From Catalimonadaceae bacterium JC749 (GTDB lineage Bacteria > Bacteroidota > Bacteroidia > Cytophagales > Cyclobacteriaceae): a stretch of DNA of 64,000 bases. The notes under the pieces are model-generated. The model did no database searches and was not told the origin of the DNA. It saw nothing but the letters and a program-made list of their open reading frames with translations. Positions 8,014 through 16,649 of the stretch are shown here, piece after piece. Each line of letters begins with the position of its first letter. Within the stretch, counting starts at the first letter, position 1. Made by a program: the position numbers and the translations under genes. The DNA is taken from the NCBI GenBank assembly GCA_021730635.1, contig JAJNNC010000001.1:1-64000 (forward strand), given 5' to 3'.

Positions 8014-9459
8014 ATGAGCAAAGACAACAAAATTCTGGAAGAATTTACCAAGTCGGACTATAAATACGGTTTTGAATCCAATATTGAATCAGATTCGGCT
8101 CCCAAAGGGCTCAACGAAGATATTATACGGTTTATTTCCTCCAAGAAAGAGGAACCTGCCTGGTTGCTGGAATGGCGCCTGAAAGCTTATCATCACTGGC
8201 TAACGATGGTTGAACCCCGATGGCCCAATGTAAAATTTCCTGCTATCAATTACCAGGATATCATTTATTATGCTGCTCCTAAACAGAAAGCCAAACCCAA
8301 AAGCCTGGATGAAGTAGATCCTGAATTGCTGGATACCTTCAAAAAACTGGGCATTTCACTGGAAGAACAGAAGCGTCTGACGGGTGTAGCCGTGGATGCC
8401 GTGCTAGACAGTGTATCTGTAGCCACTACTTTCAAAGAAAAACTGGCGGATTTAGGCATTATTTTCTGCTCCTTCAGCGAAGCGGTACACAAACATCCGG
8501 AGCTGGTGAAAAAATATATGGGTTCGGTCGTACCTATCAGTGATAACTACTTTGCAGCACTTAATTCGGCTGTATTCAGTGATGGATCTTTTTGTTATAT
8601 TCCCAAAGGGGTGCGGTGCCCTATGGAGCTTTCCACCTACTTTAGAATCAACGCGGCCAACACAGGGCAGTTTGAGCGTACGCTCATCATAGCGGAAGAG
8701 GGCTCCTATGTGAGCTACCTAGAAGGTTGCACAGCCCCCATGCGTGATGAAAACCAGCTGCATGCGGCCGTTGTCGAGCTATATGCCGCCAAAGATGCCG
8801 AAATCAAATATTCTACAGTACAGAACTGGTATCCAGGCGATAGGGAAGGAAGAGGAGGTATTTATAACTTTGTGACGAAACGAGGTATCTGTGCGGGAGA
8901 AAGATCAAAAATAAGCTGGACTCAGGTGGAAACCGGATCGGCTATTACCTGGAAATACCCTAGCTGTATCCTTAAAGGAGACCACTCCGTGGGTGAATTT
9001 TATTCAGTAGCCGTAACCAACAACCGCCAACAGGCAGATACCGGCACCAAAATGATCCATCTGGGTAAAAATACCCGGAGCCGTATTGTCTCCAAAGGTG
9101 TTTCTGCCGGACGAAGCCAAAATAGCTATCGCGGTCTGGTCAGAGTAGCCAAGCGCGCTGACAATGCCCGTAATTTTTCTCAGTGTGACTCCCTGCTGAT
9201 GGGTGATCAATGCGGAGCCCATACTTTCCCTTACATAGAGTCTGATAACAAAACAGCCCAGATTGAGCATGAAGCAACAACCTCTAAAATTGGGGAAGAT
9301 CAGATTTTTTACTGCAACCAGCGAGGTATCGCCGATGAAGATGCGATTGCTCTTATTGTAAACGGATACTGTAAGGAAGTCTTGAATCAGTTGCCCATGG
9401 AGTTTGCTGTGGAAGCTCAAAAGCTGCTGGCACTTACCCTGGAAGGTAGCGTTGGATAA
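8014..9459 (+). CDS. sufB: Fe-S cluster assembly scaffold SufB
   Basis: A 481-residue SufB, the scaffold subunit of the cytosolic SufBC2D complex on which Fe-S clusters are built. The right-handed beta-helix core is present, with the conserved [15 protein letters not shown] segment, the YLEGCTAP motif and the C-terminal [20 protein letters not shown] region that carries the conserved cysteines used for cluster assembly. Length is normal for the family. It is the first gene of sufBCDSE-sufT; a 105-bp gap before sufC suggests some separate control of the two parts. Confidence 0.97.
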   Translation: MSKDNKILEEFTKSDYKYGFESNIESDSAPKGLNEDIIRFISSKKEEPAWLLEWRLKAYHHWLTMVEPRWPNVKFPAINYQDIIYYAAPKQKAKPKSLDEVDPELLDTFKKLGISLEEQKRLTGVAVDAVLDSVSVATTFKEKLADLGIIFCSFSEAVHKHPELVKKYMGSVVPISDNYFAALNSAVFSDGSFCYIPKGVRCPMELSTYFRINAANTGQFERTLIIAEEGSYVSYLEGCTAPMRDENQLHAAVVELYAAKDAEIKYSTVQNWYPGDREGRGGIYNFVTKRGICAGERSKISWTQVETGSAITWKYPSCILKGDHSVGEFYSVAVTNNRQQADTGTKMIHLGKNTRSRIVSKGVSAGRSQNSYRGLVRVAKRADNARNFSQCDSLLMGDQCGAHTFPYIESDNKTAQIEHEATTSKIGEDQIFYCNQRGIADEDAIALIVNGYCKEVLNQLPMEFAVEAQKLLALTLEGSVG

Positions 9460-9564
9460 GATAAAGAGATTCTATTCAGAACCTATTAGCCTTCATATTT
9501 ATTATTCAATCAGAAGACCTGTGCTTCTGATTTTATTTATTCACACTATTGAAATATATAAGCA

Positions 9565-10323
9565 ATGCTGACCATTAAAAACCTGAAAGCAAGAGTTGAA
9601 GATAAGGAAATTCTAAAAGGAATTAATTTAGAAGTAAGAGCTGGTGAAATCCATGCTATTATGGGTCCTAATGGCTCCGGAAAGAGTACGCTGGCCTCTG
9701 TGTTGGCGGGAAGAGAAGATTTTGAGGTGACCGAAGGGTCTGTGGAGTTCTTGGGCAACGACCTGCTGGATATGGCTCCAGAAGACAGGGCCCGGGAAGG
9801 CGTGTTCTTAGCGTTCCAGTATCCTGTAGAAATTCCGGGTGTTAGCACTACCAATTTTCTGAAAACAGCTTTGAACCAAATCAGACAACACAGGGGACAA
9901 GATCCGTTGGATGCTGTTTCTTTTCTCAAGTTGATGAAAGAGAAAATGAAGCTTGTCGAAATAGATCAGTCACTTATCAACCGGTCATTGAACGAAGGGT
10001 TTTCCGGAGGAGAAAAGAAGAGAAATGAAATATTTCAGCTGGCAATGCTGGAACCCAAACTAGCCATATTGGATGAAACGGATTCAGGGTTGGATATAGA
10101 CGCCCTACGAATTGTAGCCAATGGGGTGAATAAGCTAAAGACCAAAGACAATGCTACCATCGTAGTGACCCACTATCAGCGCTTGCTGGAATATATCATC
10201 CCTGATTATGTGCATGTATTGTACAATGGGAGAATTGTGAAGTCCGGCACCAAAGAGCTGGCACTTGAACTGGAAGAGAAGGGGTATGACTGGATTAAAG
10301 ACACCACAGCTACCACTGTTTAA
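9565..10323 (+). CDS. sufC: Fe-S cluster assembly ATPase SufC
   Basis: A 252-residue ABC-type ATPase that powers the SufBC2D scaffold. Walker A GPNGSGKST is at residues 34-42, the signature is FSGGEKKRNE and the Walker B region is LAILDETDSGLD, the usual SufC form. It is soluble and has no membrane domain. It lies between sufB and sufD, as expected. Confidence 0.97.
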   Translation: MLTIKNLKARVEDKEILKGINLEVRAGEIHAIMGPNGSGKSTLASVLAGREDFEVTEGSVEFLGNDLLDMAPEDRAREGVFLAFQYPVEIPGVSTTNFLKTALNQIRQHRGQDPLDAVSFLKLMKEKMKLVEIDQSLINRSLNEGFSGGEKKRNEIFQLAMLEPKLAILDETDSGLDIDALRIVANGVNKLKTKDNATIVVTHYQRLLEYIIPDYVHVLYNGRIVKSGTKELALELEEKGYDWIKDTTATTV

Positions 10324-10363
10324 GCCAGTATCCTAATTATTTCATTTTTATGTTTTCTACCGT

Positions 10364-11722
10364 ATGACGCAGATTATTGATAAGCAGAGTAAATCAGCAC
10401 TACAAGAAGCATTCCTAAGATATTTTGAGAATTCAGAAAAGTTAAAAGAGCCAGCGAGCAGCTTTTTATATGAGCTCAGAAAAAATGCGATTCATAGCTT
10501 TGAGCAATCGGGGCTACCTGGCCATAAGCATGAGGAATATAAGTACACTCCTATTACCCGCGCGCTCGACAAGAATTTTGACAGCCAGGATCTTTCGCTT
10601 GAGGAGGTACCCAATCCTGATCTCCTAGCCCGGATAAAGCCCTGGCTGCTAACAAATATAGATGCCAACATTGTGGTTTTCATCAATGGCCAGTTTTCTC
10701 AGGAACACTCAAAGATCGTCAGTTCTCCACAAGACATGATCCTTAAACCATTGTCGCAGGCTTTTATAGAGAACAAAGAGCTGGTAGAACAACACTTTGC
10801 CAAACAGGCTTCTATTGAATCAGATGCCTTTGTAGCCCTGAATACGGCCTTTGCGCAGGAAGGATTGTTTCTGCATGTACCCAAAGGAAAAGTTGTGGAT
10901 AAACCCGTTCTGGTATATTTTATCAACGACACCACACAGAGGAGGGTCATTGTTCAGCCAAGAAACCTTTACCTTATTGGAGAAAATAGCCAGGTTGATC
11001 TGGCAGAATCTTTTTATACGGTTGGTGAAAACCCGGGATATCAGAACATTGTCTCTGAGATCGTAGTGGCTCAACATGCTATTGCCAACTATTACAAAAT
11101 AGAGATAGAAGGCCAGCAGGCTTACCATACGGGCACTACCCAGGTACAGCAGGCAGCACAAAGTCTTTTTAACGCCACCACTGTTTCTCTGAGCGGTGCT
11201 ATGGTGCGAAACAATCTTAACATCGCCTTAGATGCTGAACATTGTGAGACTCATATGTTTGGATTATACATGCTGGATCAGCATACGCACGTAGACAATC
11301 ATACCATTGTAGACCACCGCCTACCCAACTCCTTTAGCAACGAATTGTATAAAGGCATCATGGACGATCATTCCCGGGGGGTGTTCAACGGAAAAATCTA
11401 TGTGAGGCCAGGAGCCCAGAAAACGAATGCTTTTCAATCTAACATGAATATTCTCCTGACAGATGATGCCTCTATAGATACCAAACCCCAGTTAGAAATC
11501 TGGGCCGATGATGTCAAATGCTCTCATGGCGCTACCACCGGCCAAATTGATGCTGAGCAGTTGTTTTATTTAAGAACCAGAGGCTTGAAAAAAGAACAAG
11601 CCCGGGCGATCTTACTGAAAGCCTTTGCCGATGATGTCATTCAGAACATAAAAGTAAAACCTCTAAGAGAGCAGCTCGAGCATATTATTGCTGCCCGATT
11701 AGAAAAGAATTATCAGTTATGA
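10364..11722 (+). CDS. sufD: Fe-S cluster assembly protein SufD
   Basis: A 452-residue partner of SufB that forms the SufB-SufD heterodimer bound by two SufC subunits and helps acquire iron. The C-terminal part has the shared SufB/SufD beta-helix with KCSHGATTGQIDAEQLFYL, the typical SufD signature with its His residue. The stop overlaps the sufS start (ATGA), so the two genes are translationally coupled. Confidence 0.96.
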   Translation: MTQIIDKQSKSALQEAFLRYFENSEKLKEPASSFLYELRKNAIHSFEQSGLPGHKHEEYKYTPITRALDKNFDSQDLSLEEVPNPDLLARIKPWLLTNIDANIVVFINGQFSQEHSKIVSSPQDMILKPLSQAFIENKELVEQHFAKQASIESDAFVALNTAFAQEGLFLHVPKGKVVDKPVLVYFINDTTQRRVIVQPRNLYLIGENSQVDLAESFYTVGENPGYQNIVSEIVVAQHAIANYYKIEIEGQQAYHTGTTQVQQAAQSLFNATTVSLSGAMVRNNLNIALDAEHCETHMFGLYMLDQHTHVDNHTIVDHRLPNSFSNELYKGIMDDHSRGVFNGKIYVRPGAQKTNAFQSNMNILLTDDASIDTKPQLEIWADDVKCSHGATTGQIDAEQLFYLRTRGLKKEQARAILLKAFADDVIQNIKVKPLREQLEHIIAARLEKNYQL

Positions 11723-12978
11723 GTCATTTTTCTCCACATTCTGCGGTTGCTGCGAACGCTGATTTTGATGTACAGGAGATCAGAAAACAATTTCCTGTCC
11801 TGCATCAGCAGGTCAACAACAGACCTTTAATCTATTTTGACAATGCGGCAACCAGCCAGAAGCCCGCTGCGGTCATAGAGGCGCTCCATCATTATTATAC
11901 CCATGATAATGCTAATATCCACCGGGGTATTCACACTTTGGCCGAACGAGCTACCGCTGCTTTCGAGGCCACACGGCTGGCTGTCAAAGAATTGATCAAT
12001 GCCCGTGAGGTAGAAGAAGTAATCTTTACCACTGGAACCACAGACAGCATCAACCTGGTAACTTCCTCCTATGGACGCTCTTTTATCCAACAGGGTGACG
12101 AAGTGATTATTTCTGCCATGGAGCATCATTCTAACATTGTGCCCTGGCAAATGCTCTGTGAAGAAAAAGGGGCTATCCTCAGGGTCATTCCCGTTACTGA
12201 GGAGGGGGAGCTACAATTAGAAGAATATAAGAAAATGCTGAACGAACGCACCAAATTTGTCAGCATAGTGTATGCTTCCAACTCCCTGGGTACGATCAAC
12301 CCGGTGGAAGAAATGATTGACCTGGCGCACGAACAGGGCGCAGTAGTGTTGTTGGATGGTGCCCAGGCCACTGCCCACCTGGATATTGACGTGCAGCAAC
12401 TCAATTGTGATTTTTACGCTTTTTCTGCCCACAAAATGTTTGGTCCCACAGGGGTGGGTGTGTTGTATGGCAAAAGAAGATTGCTGGAAAAAATGCCTCC
12501 TTACCGGGGTGGCGGCGAGATGATCAAAAATGTAAGCTTCGAAAAAACAACGTACAATGATATCCCCTACAAATTTGAGGCAGGTACTCCCAATATTGGA
12601 GATACGGTTGCTTTCCTCAAGGCCATTGAGTTTATCCAGCAGGTAGGGAAAAAAAATATAGCAGTCCATGAGCATCAGCTGTTAACTTATGCCCATGAGG
12701 CTTTAGAAAAGGTGCCGGGTCTGAAAATTATTGGTAAAGCGAAAAAGAAGGTGAGTGTAGTCTCTTTCATTATTGAAGGTGTTTTTCACTTTGATATCGG
12801 GCAGATGCTGGACGCCAGAGGCATTGCTATCAGAACCGGCCATCACTGTACACAACCGCTGATGGATATTTATCAGATTGAAGGAACAGCCAGGGCTTCT
12901 TTTTCTGTTTATAATACGACAGCGGAAATTGATAGCCTGGTAGAAGGCCTTCAAAGGATTGTGAAAATGATGAAATAA
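11719..12978 (+). CDS. sufS: Cysteine desulfurase SufS
   Basis: A 419-residue group II cysteine desulfurase, PLP-dependent, that takes sulfur from cysteine for cluster assembly. The PLP lysine is Lys239 in FSAHKMFGP and the persulfide cysteine is Cys377 in RTGHHCTQP. The first 15 residues form a short extra tail before the conserved FPVLHQQVN segment. It overlaps sufD by 4 bp and is followed 6 bp later by sufE, its sulfur acceptor. Confidence 0.97.
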   Translation: MSHFSPHSAVAANADFDVQEIRKQFPVLHQQVNNRPLIYFDNAATSQKPAAVIEALHHYYTHDNANIHRGIHTLAERATAAFEATRLAVKELINAREVEEVIFTTGTTDSINLVTSSYGRSFIQQGDEVIISAMEHHSNIVPWQMLCEEKGAILRVIPVTEEGELQLEEYKKMLNERTKFVSIVYASNSLGTINPVEEMIDLAHEQGAVVLLDGAQATAHLDIDVQQLNCDFYAFSAHKMFGPTGVGVLYGKRRLLEKMPPYRGGGEMIKNVSFEKTTYNDIPYKFEAGTPNIGDTVAFLKAIEFIQQVGKKNIAVHEHQLLTYAHEALEKVPGLKIIGKAKKKVSVVSFIIEGVFHFDIGQMLDARGIAIRTGHHCTQPLMDIYQIEGTARASFSVYNTTAEIDSLVEGLQRIVKMMK

Positions 12979-12984
12979 AGCCCT

Positions 12985-13443
12985 ATGTCCGGAACCATTA
13001 ACGAGATTCAAGACGAGATTATAGAAGAGTTTGCCATACTAGAGGGTGATGCTGAAATGACTAACTTTTATATTATAGAGCTTGGTCAGAAACTGCCGCC
13101 CTTAGCAGAGAAGCACAAAGTGGAAGAAAATACCATTAAAGGATGTCAGTCTAAAGTATGGCTCATTACAGCGCCGGAAGGAGAGCGGATGACTTTTGAA
13201 GCAGACAGTAATTCAGCCATTACCAAAGGGTTGGTAAGTCTGCTGGTCAGAATCTTTGACCACCAGAAAGCCAGCGATATAGTGGATGCGGATCTGTACT
13301 TTATCGATAAGATTGGAATGAACCGTTTTATTGGCACCCAACGATCCAATGGATTTGCCGCTATGATCAAACAGATTAAACTTCTGGCGCTGGTTTACAG
13401 AGATAGTAAAGAGATTGTGAAAACAAACGCTACTGACAAATAA
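12985..13443 (+). CDS. sufE: Sulfur acceptor SufE
   Basis: A 152-residue SufE family protein that accepts persulfide sulfur from SufS and passes it to SufB. The acceptor cysteine is in the conserved motif NTIKGCQSKVWL (about residues 51-62). Length is typical. The gene is tightly packed between sufS and the DUF59 gene. Confidence 0.95.
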   Translation: MSGTINEIQDEIIEEFAILEGDAEMTNFYIIELGQKLPPLAEKHKVEENTIKGCQSKVWLITAPEGERMTFEADSNSAITKGLVSLLVRIFDHQKASDIVDADLYFIDKIGMNRFIGTQRSNGFAAMIKQIKLLALVYRDSKEIVKTNATDK

Positions 13444-13444
13444 T

Positions 13445-13768
13445 ATGAGTGAACAACTCCATACACAAGATTTGAGAGAGAAGGTAGTAAGTGCTATCAA
13501 ATCGGTCTATGACCCTGAAATACCGGTAGATATTTACGAACTGGGTTTGATTTATGAAATTAATATTTATCCGGTAAACAATGTGTTCGTACTCATGACG
13601 CTGACTTCTCCGGCCTGCCCTTCAGCAGAAGCTATTCCGGGAGAGGTGGAACAAAAGCTCAAAGAAATTGAAGGAATTAATGACGTAAAAGTAGAGGTAA
13701 CCTTTGACCCTCCTTATACCCAGGATATGATGTCAGAGGCTGCCAAATTAGAACTAGGATTTCTATAA
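13445..13768 (+). CDS. sufT: DUF59/MIP18-family Fe-S maturation protein (SufT-like)
   Basis: A 107-residue single-domain DUF59 protein. The motif DPEIPVDIYELGLIY (about residues 21-35) and the reactive cysteine in TSPACPSAEAIPGEVE are present. Stand-alone proteins of this type next to suf genes (often called SufT) help maturation of Fe-S proteins. It begins 2 bp after the sufE stop and is the last gene of the operon. The name sufT rests on context and domain. Confidence 0.9.
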   Translation: MSEQLHTQDLREKVVSAIKSVYDPEIPVDIYELGLIYEINIYPVNNVFVLMTLTSPACPSAEAIPGEVEQKLKEIEGINDVKVEVTFDPPYTQDMMSEAAKLELGFL

Positions 13769-13870
13769 AACCGGAGGCTTGTTACTCACTGCCTGACTGA
13801 GGGGAGAACATGGAGTATCCAGCGTCCAGAATCATTCAATAAATTTTAATAATAATAACCTTATTGACCT

Positions 13871-14287
13871 ATGTACCCAGAAGAATTAGTAACGCCAATG
13901 CGGGCTGATTTGACAGAAGTTGGCTTCCAGGAATTTAAAACAGCGGAAGAAGTAGATAATCACTTGAAAAATCATCAGGGTACCACGCTGATGGTAATCA
14001 ATTCCGTTTGTGGTTGTGCAGCCGGAGCTGCGCGTCCCGGCATAAAAATGGCTTTGGCGGAGAGTGAAAAAAAACCTGATCATCTGACTACTGTATTTGC
14101 AGGTGTAGACCTGGAAGCTGTAGCCAAGGCCAGAGAGTATACACTCCCCTATCCTCCCTCTTCTCCTTCTATTGCCTTATTCAAAGATGGTGAACTGGTG
14201 CATTTTGTCGAGAGGCATCACATTGAGGGTCGTCCGGCAGCCATGATCGCCCATCATTTGGAAGATGTTTTCGAAGAGTATTGTTAA
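13871..14287 (+). CDS. Bacilliredoxin, BrxA/BrxB family (YphP/YqiW)
   Basis: A 138-residue thioredoxin-fold protein of the BrxA/BrxB family. The CGC active site is at residues 47-49 in NSVCGCAAGAARPG, the form that removes bacillithiol from oxidised proteins. The family is common in bacteria that make bacillithiol, which fits Bacteroidota. It lies 102 bp behind sufT on the same strand, and a terminator follows it at 14318, so it may be read from the suf operon or from its own promoter. The context links thiol repair with Fe-S assembly. Confidence 0.92.
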   Translation: MYPEELVTPMRADLTEVGFQEFKTAEEVDNHLKNHQGTTLMVINSVCGCAAGAARPGIKMALAESEKKPDHLTTVFAGVDLEAVAKAREYTLPYPPSSPSIALFKDGELVHFVERHHIEGRPAAMIAHHLEDVFEEYC

Positions 14288-14317
14288 CAACCGGTAGGTT
14301 TGTTGGCACTTGAAAAA

Positions 14318-14350
14318 AAGGCTGCTCCCATAGGGCAGTCTTTATTTTTT
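14318..14350 (+). terminator. Terminator after the bacilliredoxin gene
   Basis: Stem of about 10 bp (AAGGCTGCTC with GGGCAGTCTT, two G-T pairs) and a T-rich tail with TTTATTTTTT. It probably ends the suf-bacilliredoxin transcript. Confidence 0.75.
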
Positions 14351-14458
14351 GCCGGGACTTTCTCTATCCGAACCGGTACTGTCATTATTTTATCTTCTTC
14401 CCAAACTTACATCTCTTGCTAAGAAAGCAAGATTTTTGTCTGGGTATCAGTATAAGAC

Positions 14459-14896
14459 TTGCAGTATATGATCCATGTACTTGTACTTTTACCTGCTCTT
14501 CCGTTGCTGGTCGCCGTTTTTTTAGCCTGCCAGGCTGAACCCGATTATAATTTTGCGCAGCAAGGAAATGCCTCATATTATGCCAATCTCCTGAAGGGCC
14601 ATCCCACAGCCAGTGGAACGCTCTACCATCCGGATAGCCTGACGGCCGCCCATCGATACCTGCCTTTGGGTACTCAAATCATGGTCATTAATCTTAAAAA
14701 TAACCGACAAATAAAGGTCACTGTGAATGACCGTGGACCTTTCCATAGCCGGCGTATCCTTGATCTCTCCCGCAGCGCGGCAGACTCTCTGGGATTCAGA
14801 CAGGCCGGTGTGGCAGAAATCATTATCAAAGCCGTGCTATCTGAGAAAGTGCTGGAAGAACTTCATTTTTTAAACCAGGACAATAAAAAACCATAG
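14459..14896 (+). CDS. RlpA-like double-psi beta-barrel protein, exported
   Basis: A 145-residue exported protein. A hydrophobic segment (residues 5-23) ends in LAC, so Cys24 may be lipidated, although Phe at -3 is a poor lipobox residue. The rest is one RlpA domain: GNASYYANLLKGHPTASG, LPLGTQIMVIN and VNDRGPFHSRRILDLSRSAA, which holds the conserved Asp of the fold. RlpA proteins act on septal peptidoglycan; there is no SPOR domain here, so it is the short form. Start could also be the ATG three codons downstream. Confidence 0.85.
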   Translation: MQYMIHVLVLLPALPLLVAVFLACQAEPDYNFAQQGNASYYANLLKGHPTASGTLYHPDSLTAAHRYLPLGTQIMVINLKNNRQIKVTVNDRGPFHSRRILDLSRSAADSLGFRQAGVAEIIIKAVLSEKVLEELHFLNQDNKKP

Positions 14897-14952
14897 TATA
14901 TTATTGGTACTTCATCAGTATCATGTGAAAGGTTTGTATCACTTCCTCATGG

Positions 14953-15951
14953 CTAACCTTGTAATACTACCTCATTCTTTAGTTTTTGTCCCTGCTCAAA
15001 GGCTGTGATGTTTTCCAGCGTCGTCTCTGCTATGTTGGTCATGGCATTTTCAGTAAAAAACGCCTGATGGGCCGTAATGAGCACGTTGGGGAACGTCATG
15101 AGCCGGGTGATGACATCATCCTGAATGATGTGTCCGGAAAGATCCTGAAAAAACAGACGCTCTTCCTGCTCATACACATCCAATCCAAAATAGCCGATCT
15201 TACCTGATTTGAGTGCCTCAATCACGGCTTTGGTATTGACCAGGGCACCCCGGCTGGTGTTGATCAGCATCACCTGATCTTTCATTTGCGTAATAGCTTC
15301 CTGACTAATCAGGTGGTATGAAGAGGGTGTCAGGGGGCAGTGCAGAGAGATAATATCTGCCTGTGGATACATTTCTTTCAAACTCACATACTGAATGCCA
15401 ACCTGCTTGAGGTCTTCCTGCGGATAGGGATCATGCGCCAGCACTTTACAGCCGAGGCCCAACATGATTTTAGCAAAAATTCCTCCTATGGTACCGGTTC
15501 CAATAACACCCACTGTCTTCCCATGCAGGTCAAAACCCATGAGCCGTTCCAAGGAGAAGTTACCATTTCGCACCCTTTCATAGGCCAGATGTGTTTTGCG
15601 ATTTAATGTCAGGATCATCGCCAAGGTATGTTCCGCTACGGCATAGGGAGAATAGGCAGGCACACGAACTACCTTCATGCCCAGTTCCCGGGCTGTTTTC
15701 AGATCTACATTGTTAAATCCGGCACACCTCAAAGCAATGAGCCTGACAGATATTTGATGCAAGGCCTTTAAAGTCTCTGCACCTGCCTTGTCGTTGACAA
15801 AAATACAAACACCTTCCTGCCCGTGCGCCAGAATAGCCGTATCCGGATTCAAGGAGGTGTCAAAATAGGTCAGCGTATGACCGAAGGTATGGTTGGCCCT
15901 GTCCATAAATTCCCGGTCATAAGATTTAGTGCTGAAAAAGGCTATTTTCAT
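14953..15951 (-). CDS. D-2-hydroxyacid dehydrogenase (D-lactate dehydrogenase type)
   Basis: A 332-residue NAD-dependent dehydrogenase of the D-isomer family, closest to fermentative D-lactate dehydrogenases that reduce pyruvate. The Rossmann motif VIGTGTIGG (about residues 150-160), catalytic Arg in NTSRGALV and His in ITAHQAFFTENA are intact. I chose the ATG at 15951 (MKIAFFSTK), because the longer frame begins inside the upstream acpH gene and adds 20 residues not found in this family. The acpH stop is 4 bp upstream, so the two are one transcript. Substrate is inferred from the HQAFFT-type motif. Confidence 0.9.
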   Translation of the reverse strand: MKIAFFSTKSYDREFMDRANHTFGHTLTYFDTSLNPDTAILAHGQEGVCIFVNDKAGAETLKALHQISVRLIALRCAGFNNVDLKTARELGMKVVRVPAYSPYAVAEHTLAMILTLNRKTHLAYERVRNGNFSLERLMGFDLHGKTVGVIGTGTIGGIFAKIMLGLGCKVLAHDPYPQEDLKQVGIQYVSLKEMYPQADIISLHCPLTPSSYHLISQEAITQMKDQVMLINTSRGALVNTKAVIEALKSGKIGYFGLDVYEQEERLFFQDLSGHIIQDDVITRLMTFPNVLITAHQAFFTENAMTNIAETTLENITAFEQGQKLKNEVVLQG

Positions 15952-15955
15952 AAAG

Positions 15956-16540
15956 CTAAGCTTTGGATAAAAAGGAAGATACGTGACGAATGATGTCAGG
16001 AAAAAAAACATGAAATTCCTGGCTAAAGGTCTCGAAGTTATTTTTCAGTTTCTCTGTAGCGGTCTCCATGCCAGACTCAAACCGCGTACGGCGTGCCATG
16101 CCTTCCAGCGCCCTTTGAATACCTTCCAGACGGGCATATCCTAACAGCCAGTTGTGTTTGCTCATATAATACAACACATCAGCAGCATTTTCCGGCAGCA
16201 AATCCCGGTACGCTTCTAATTGCAAATAGACATAATCAGCAAAAGAGGCTAATTCCTGTTCGGTATATTGCTCCCAGTGAACAGCCAGCAGATGATCATA
16301 AAACAGATCTACCACCACCCCTGCATAATGTCCGTAATGGGGAACCAACCGATGCTTACTATCCAAAAAGGCAGGATGCATATCGGTAAAAGAGTCAATT
16401 TCCCGGTGCAGCAATATACCTTCTGCAATGGGGTCAGGATACTGTTGATAATTTTTTCCTTTGACAAAATCACCCAGAAAATTACCTACAATCAGGGTAG
16501 GAGAAGTAGAAGAAAGAAAAAAGTGCGCCAGGAAATTCAT
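15956..16540 (-). CDS. acpH: Acyl carrier protein phosphodiesterase (DUF479)
   Basis: A 194-residue protein of the AcpH family, which removes the 4'-phosphopantetheine arm from acyl carrier protein. The N-terminal MNFLAHFFLS, GNFLGDFVKGK (about residues 19-30) and HREIDSFTDMHP motifs are those of the family, with the metal-binding His and Asp residues. Length is normal. It heads a two-gene unit with the dehydrogenase and is divergent from the helicase gene. Confidence 0.88.
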   Translation of the reverse strand: MNFLAHFFLSSTSPTLIVGNFLGDFVKGKNYQQYPDPIAEGILLHREIDSFTDMHPAFLDSKHRLVPHYGHYAGVVVDLFYDHLLAVHWEQYTEQELASFADYVYLQLEAYRDLLPENAADVLYYMSKHNWLLGYARLEGIQRALEGMARRTRFESGMETATEKLKNNFETFSQEFHVFFPDIIRHVSSFLSKA

Positions 16541-16558
16541 TAACCAAAAAATACGGTA

Positions 16559-16581
16559 AGTGTTATTGTTGAAGTAACACT
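16559..16581. promoter_or_regulatory. Inverted repeat in the acpH-helicase divergent gap
   Basis: Perfect 7-bp arms AGTGTTA / TAACACT with a 9-bp spacer, 19 bp upstream of acpH and 78 bp upstream of the helicase -7 box region. It looks like an operator, but no regulator is nearby. Confidence 0.35.
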
Positions 16582-16606
16582 AATTTTTTGTTTTCCGCAA
16601 ATCAAG

Positions 16607-16642
16607 TTGGCACAAATAAATACCATGATTTGCTACTTTTGC
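16607..16642 (+). promoter_or_regulatory. Promoter of the helicase gene
   Basis: TTGG at 16607-16610 and TACTTTTGC at 16634-16642, spaced 23 bp, fit the Bacteroidota -33/-7 consensus. The box ends only 7 bp before the ATG at 16650, so the mRNA would have almost no leader. Confidence 0.65.
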
Positions 16643-16649
16643 GATACGT

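Noticed and set aside
15952-16011. N-terminal extension of the D-2-hydroxyacid dehydrogenase
   Set aside because: It overlaps acpH, and the family begins at the MKIAFFSTK methionine.
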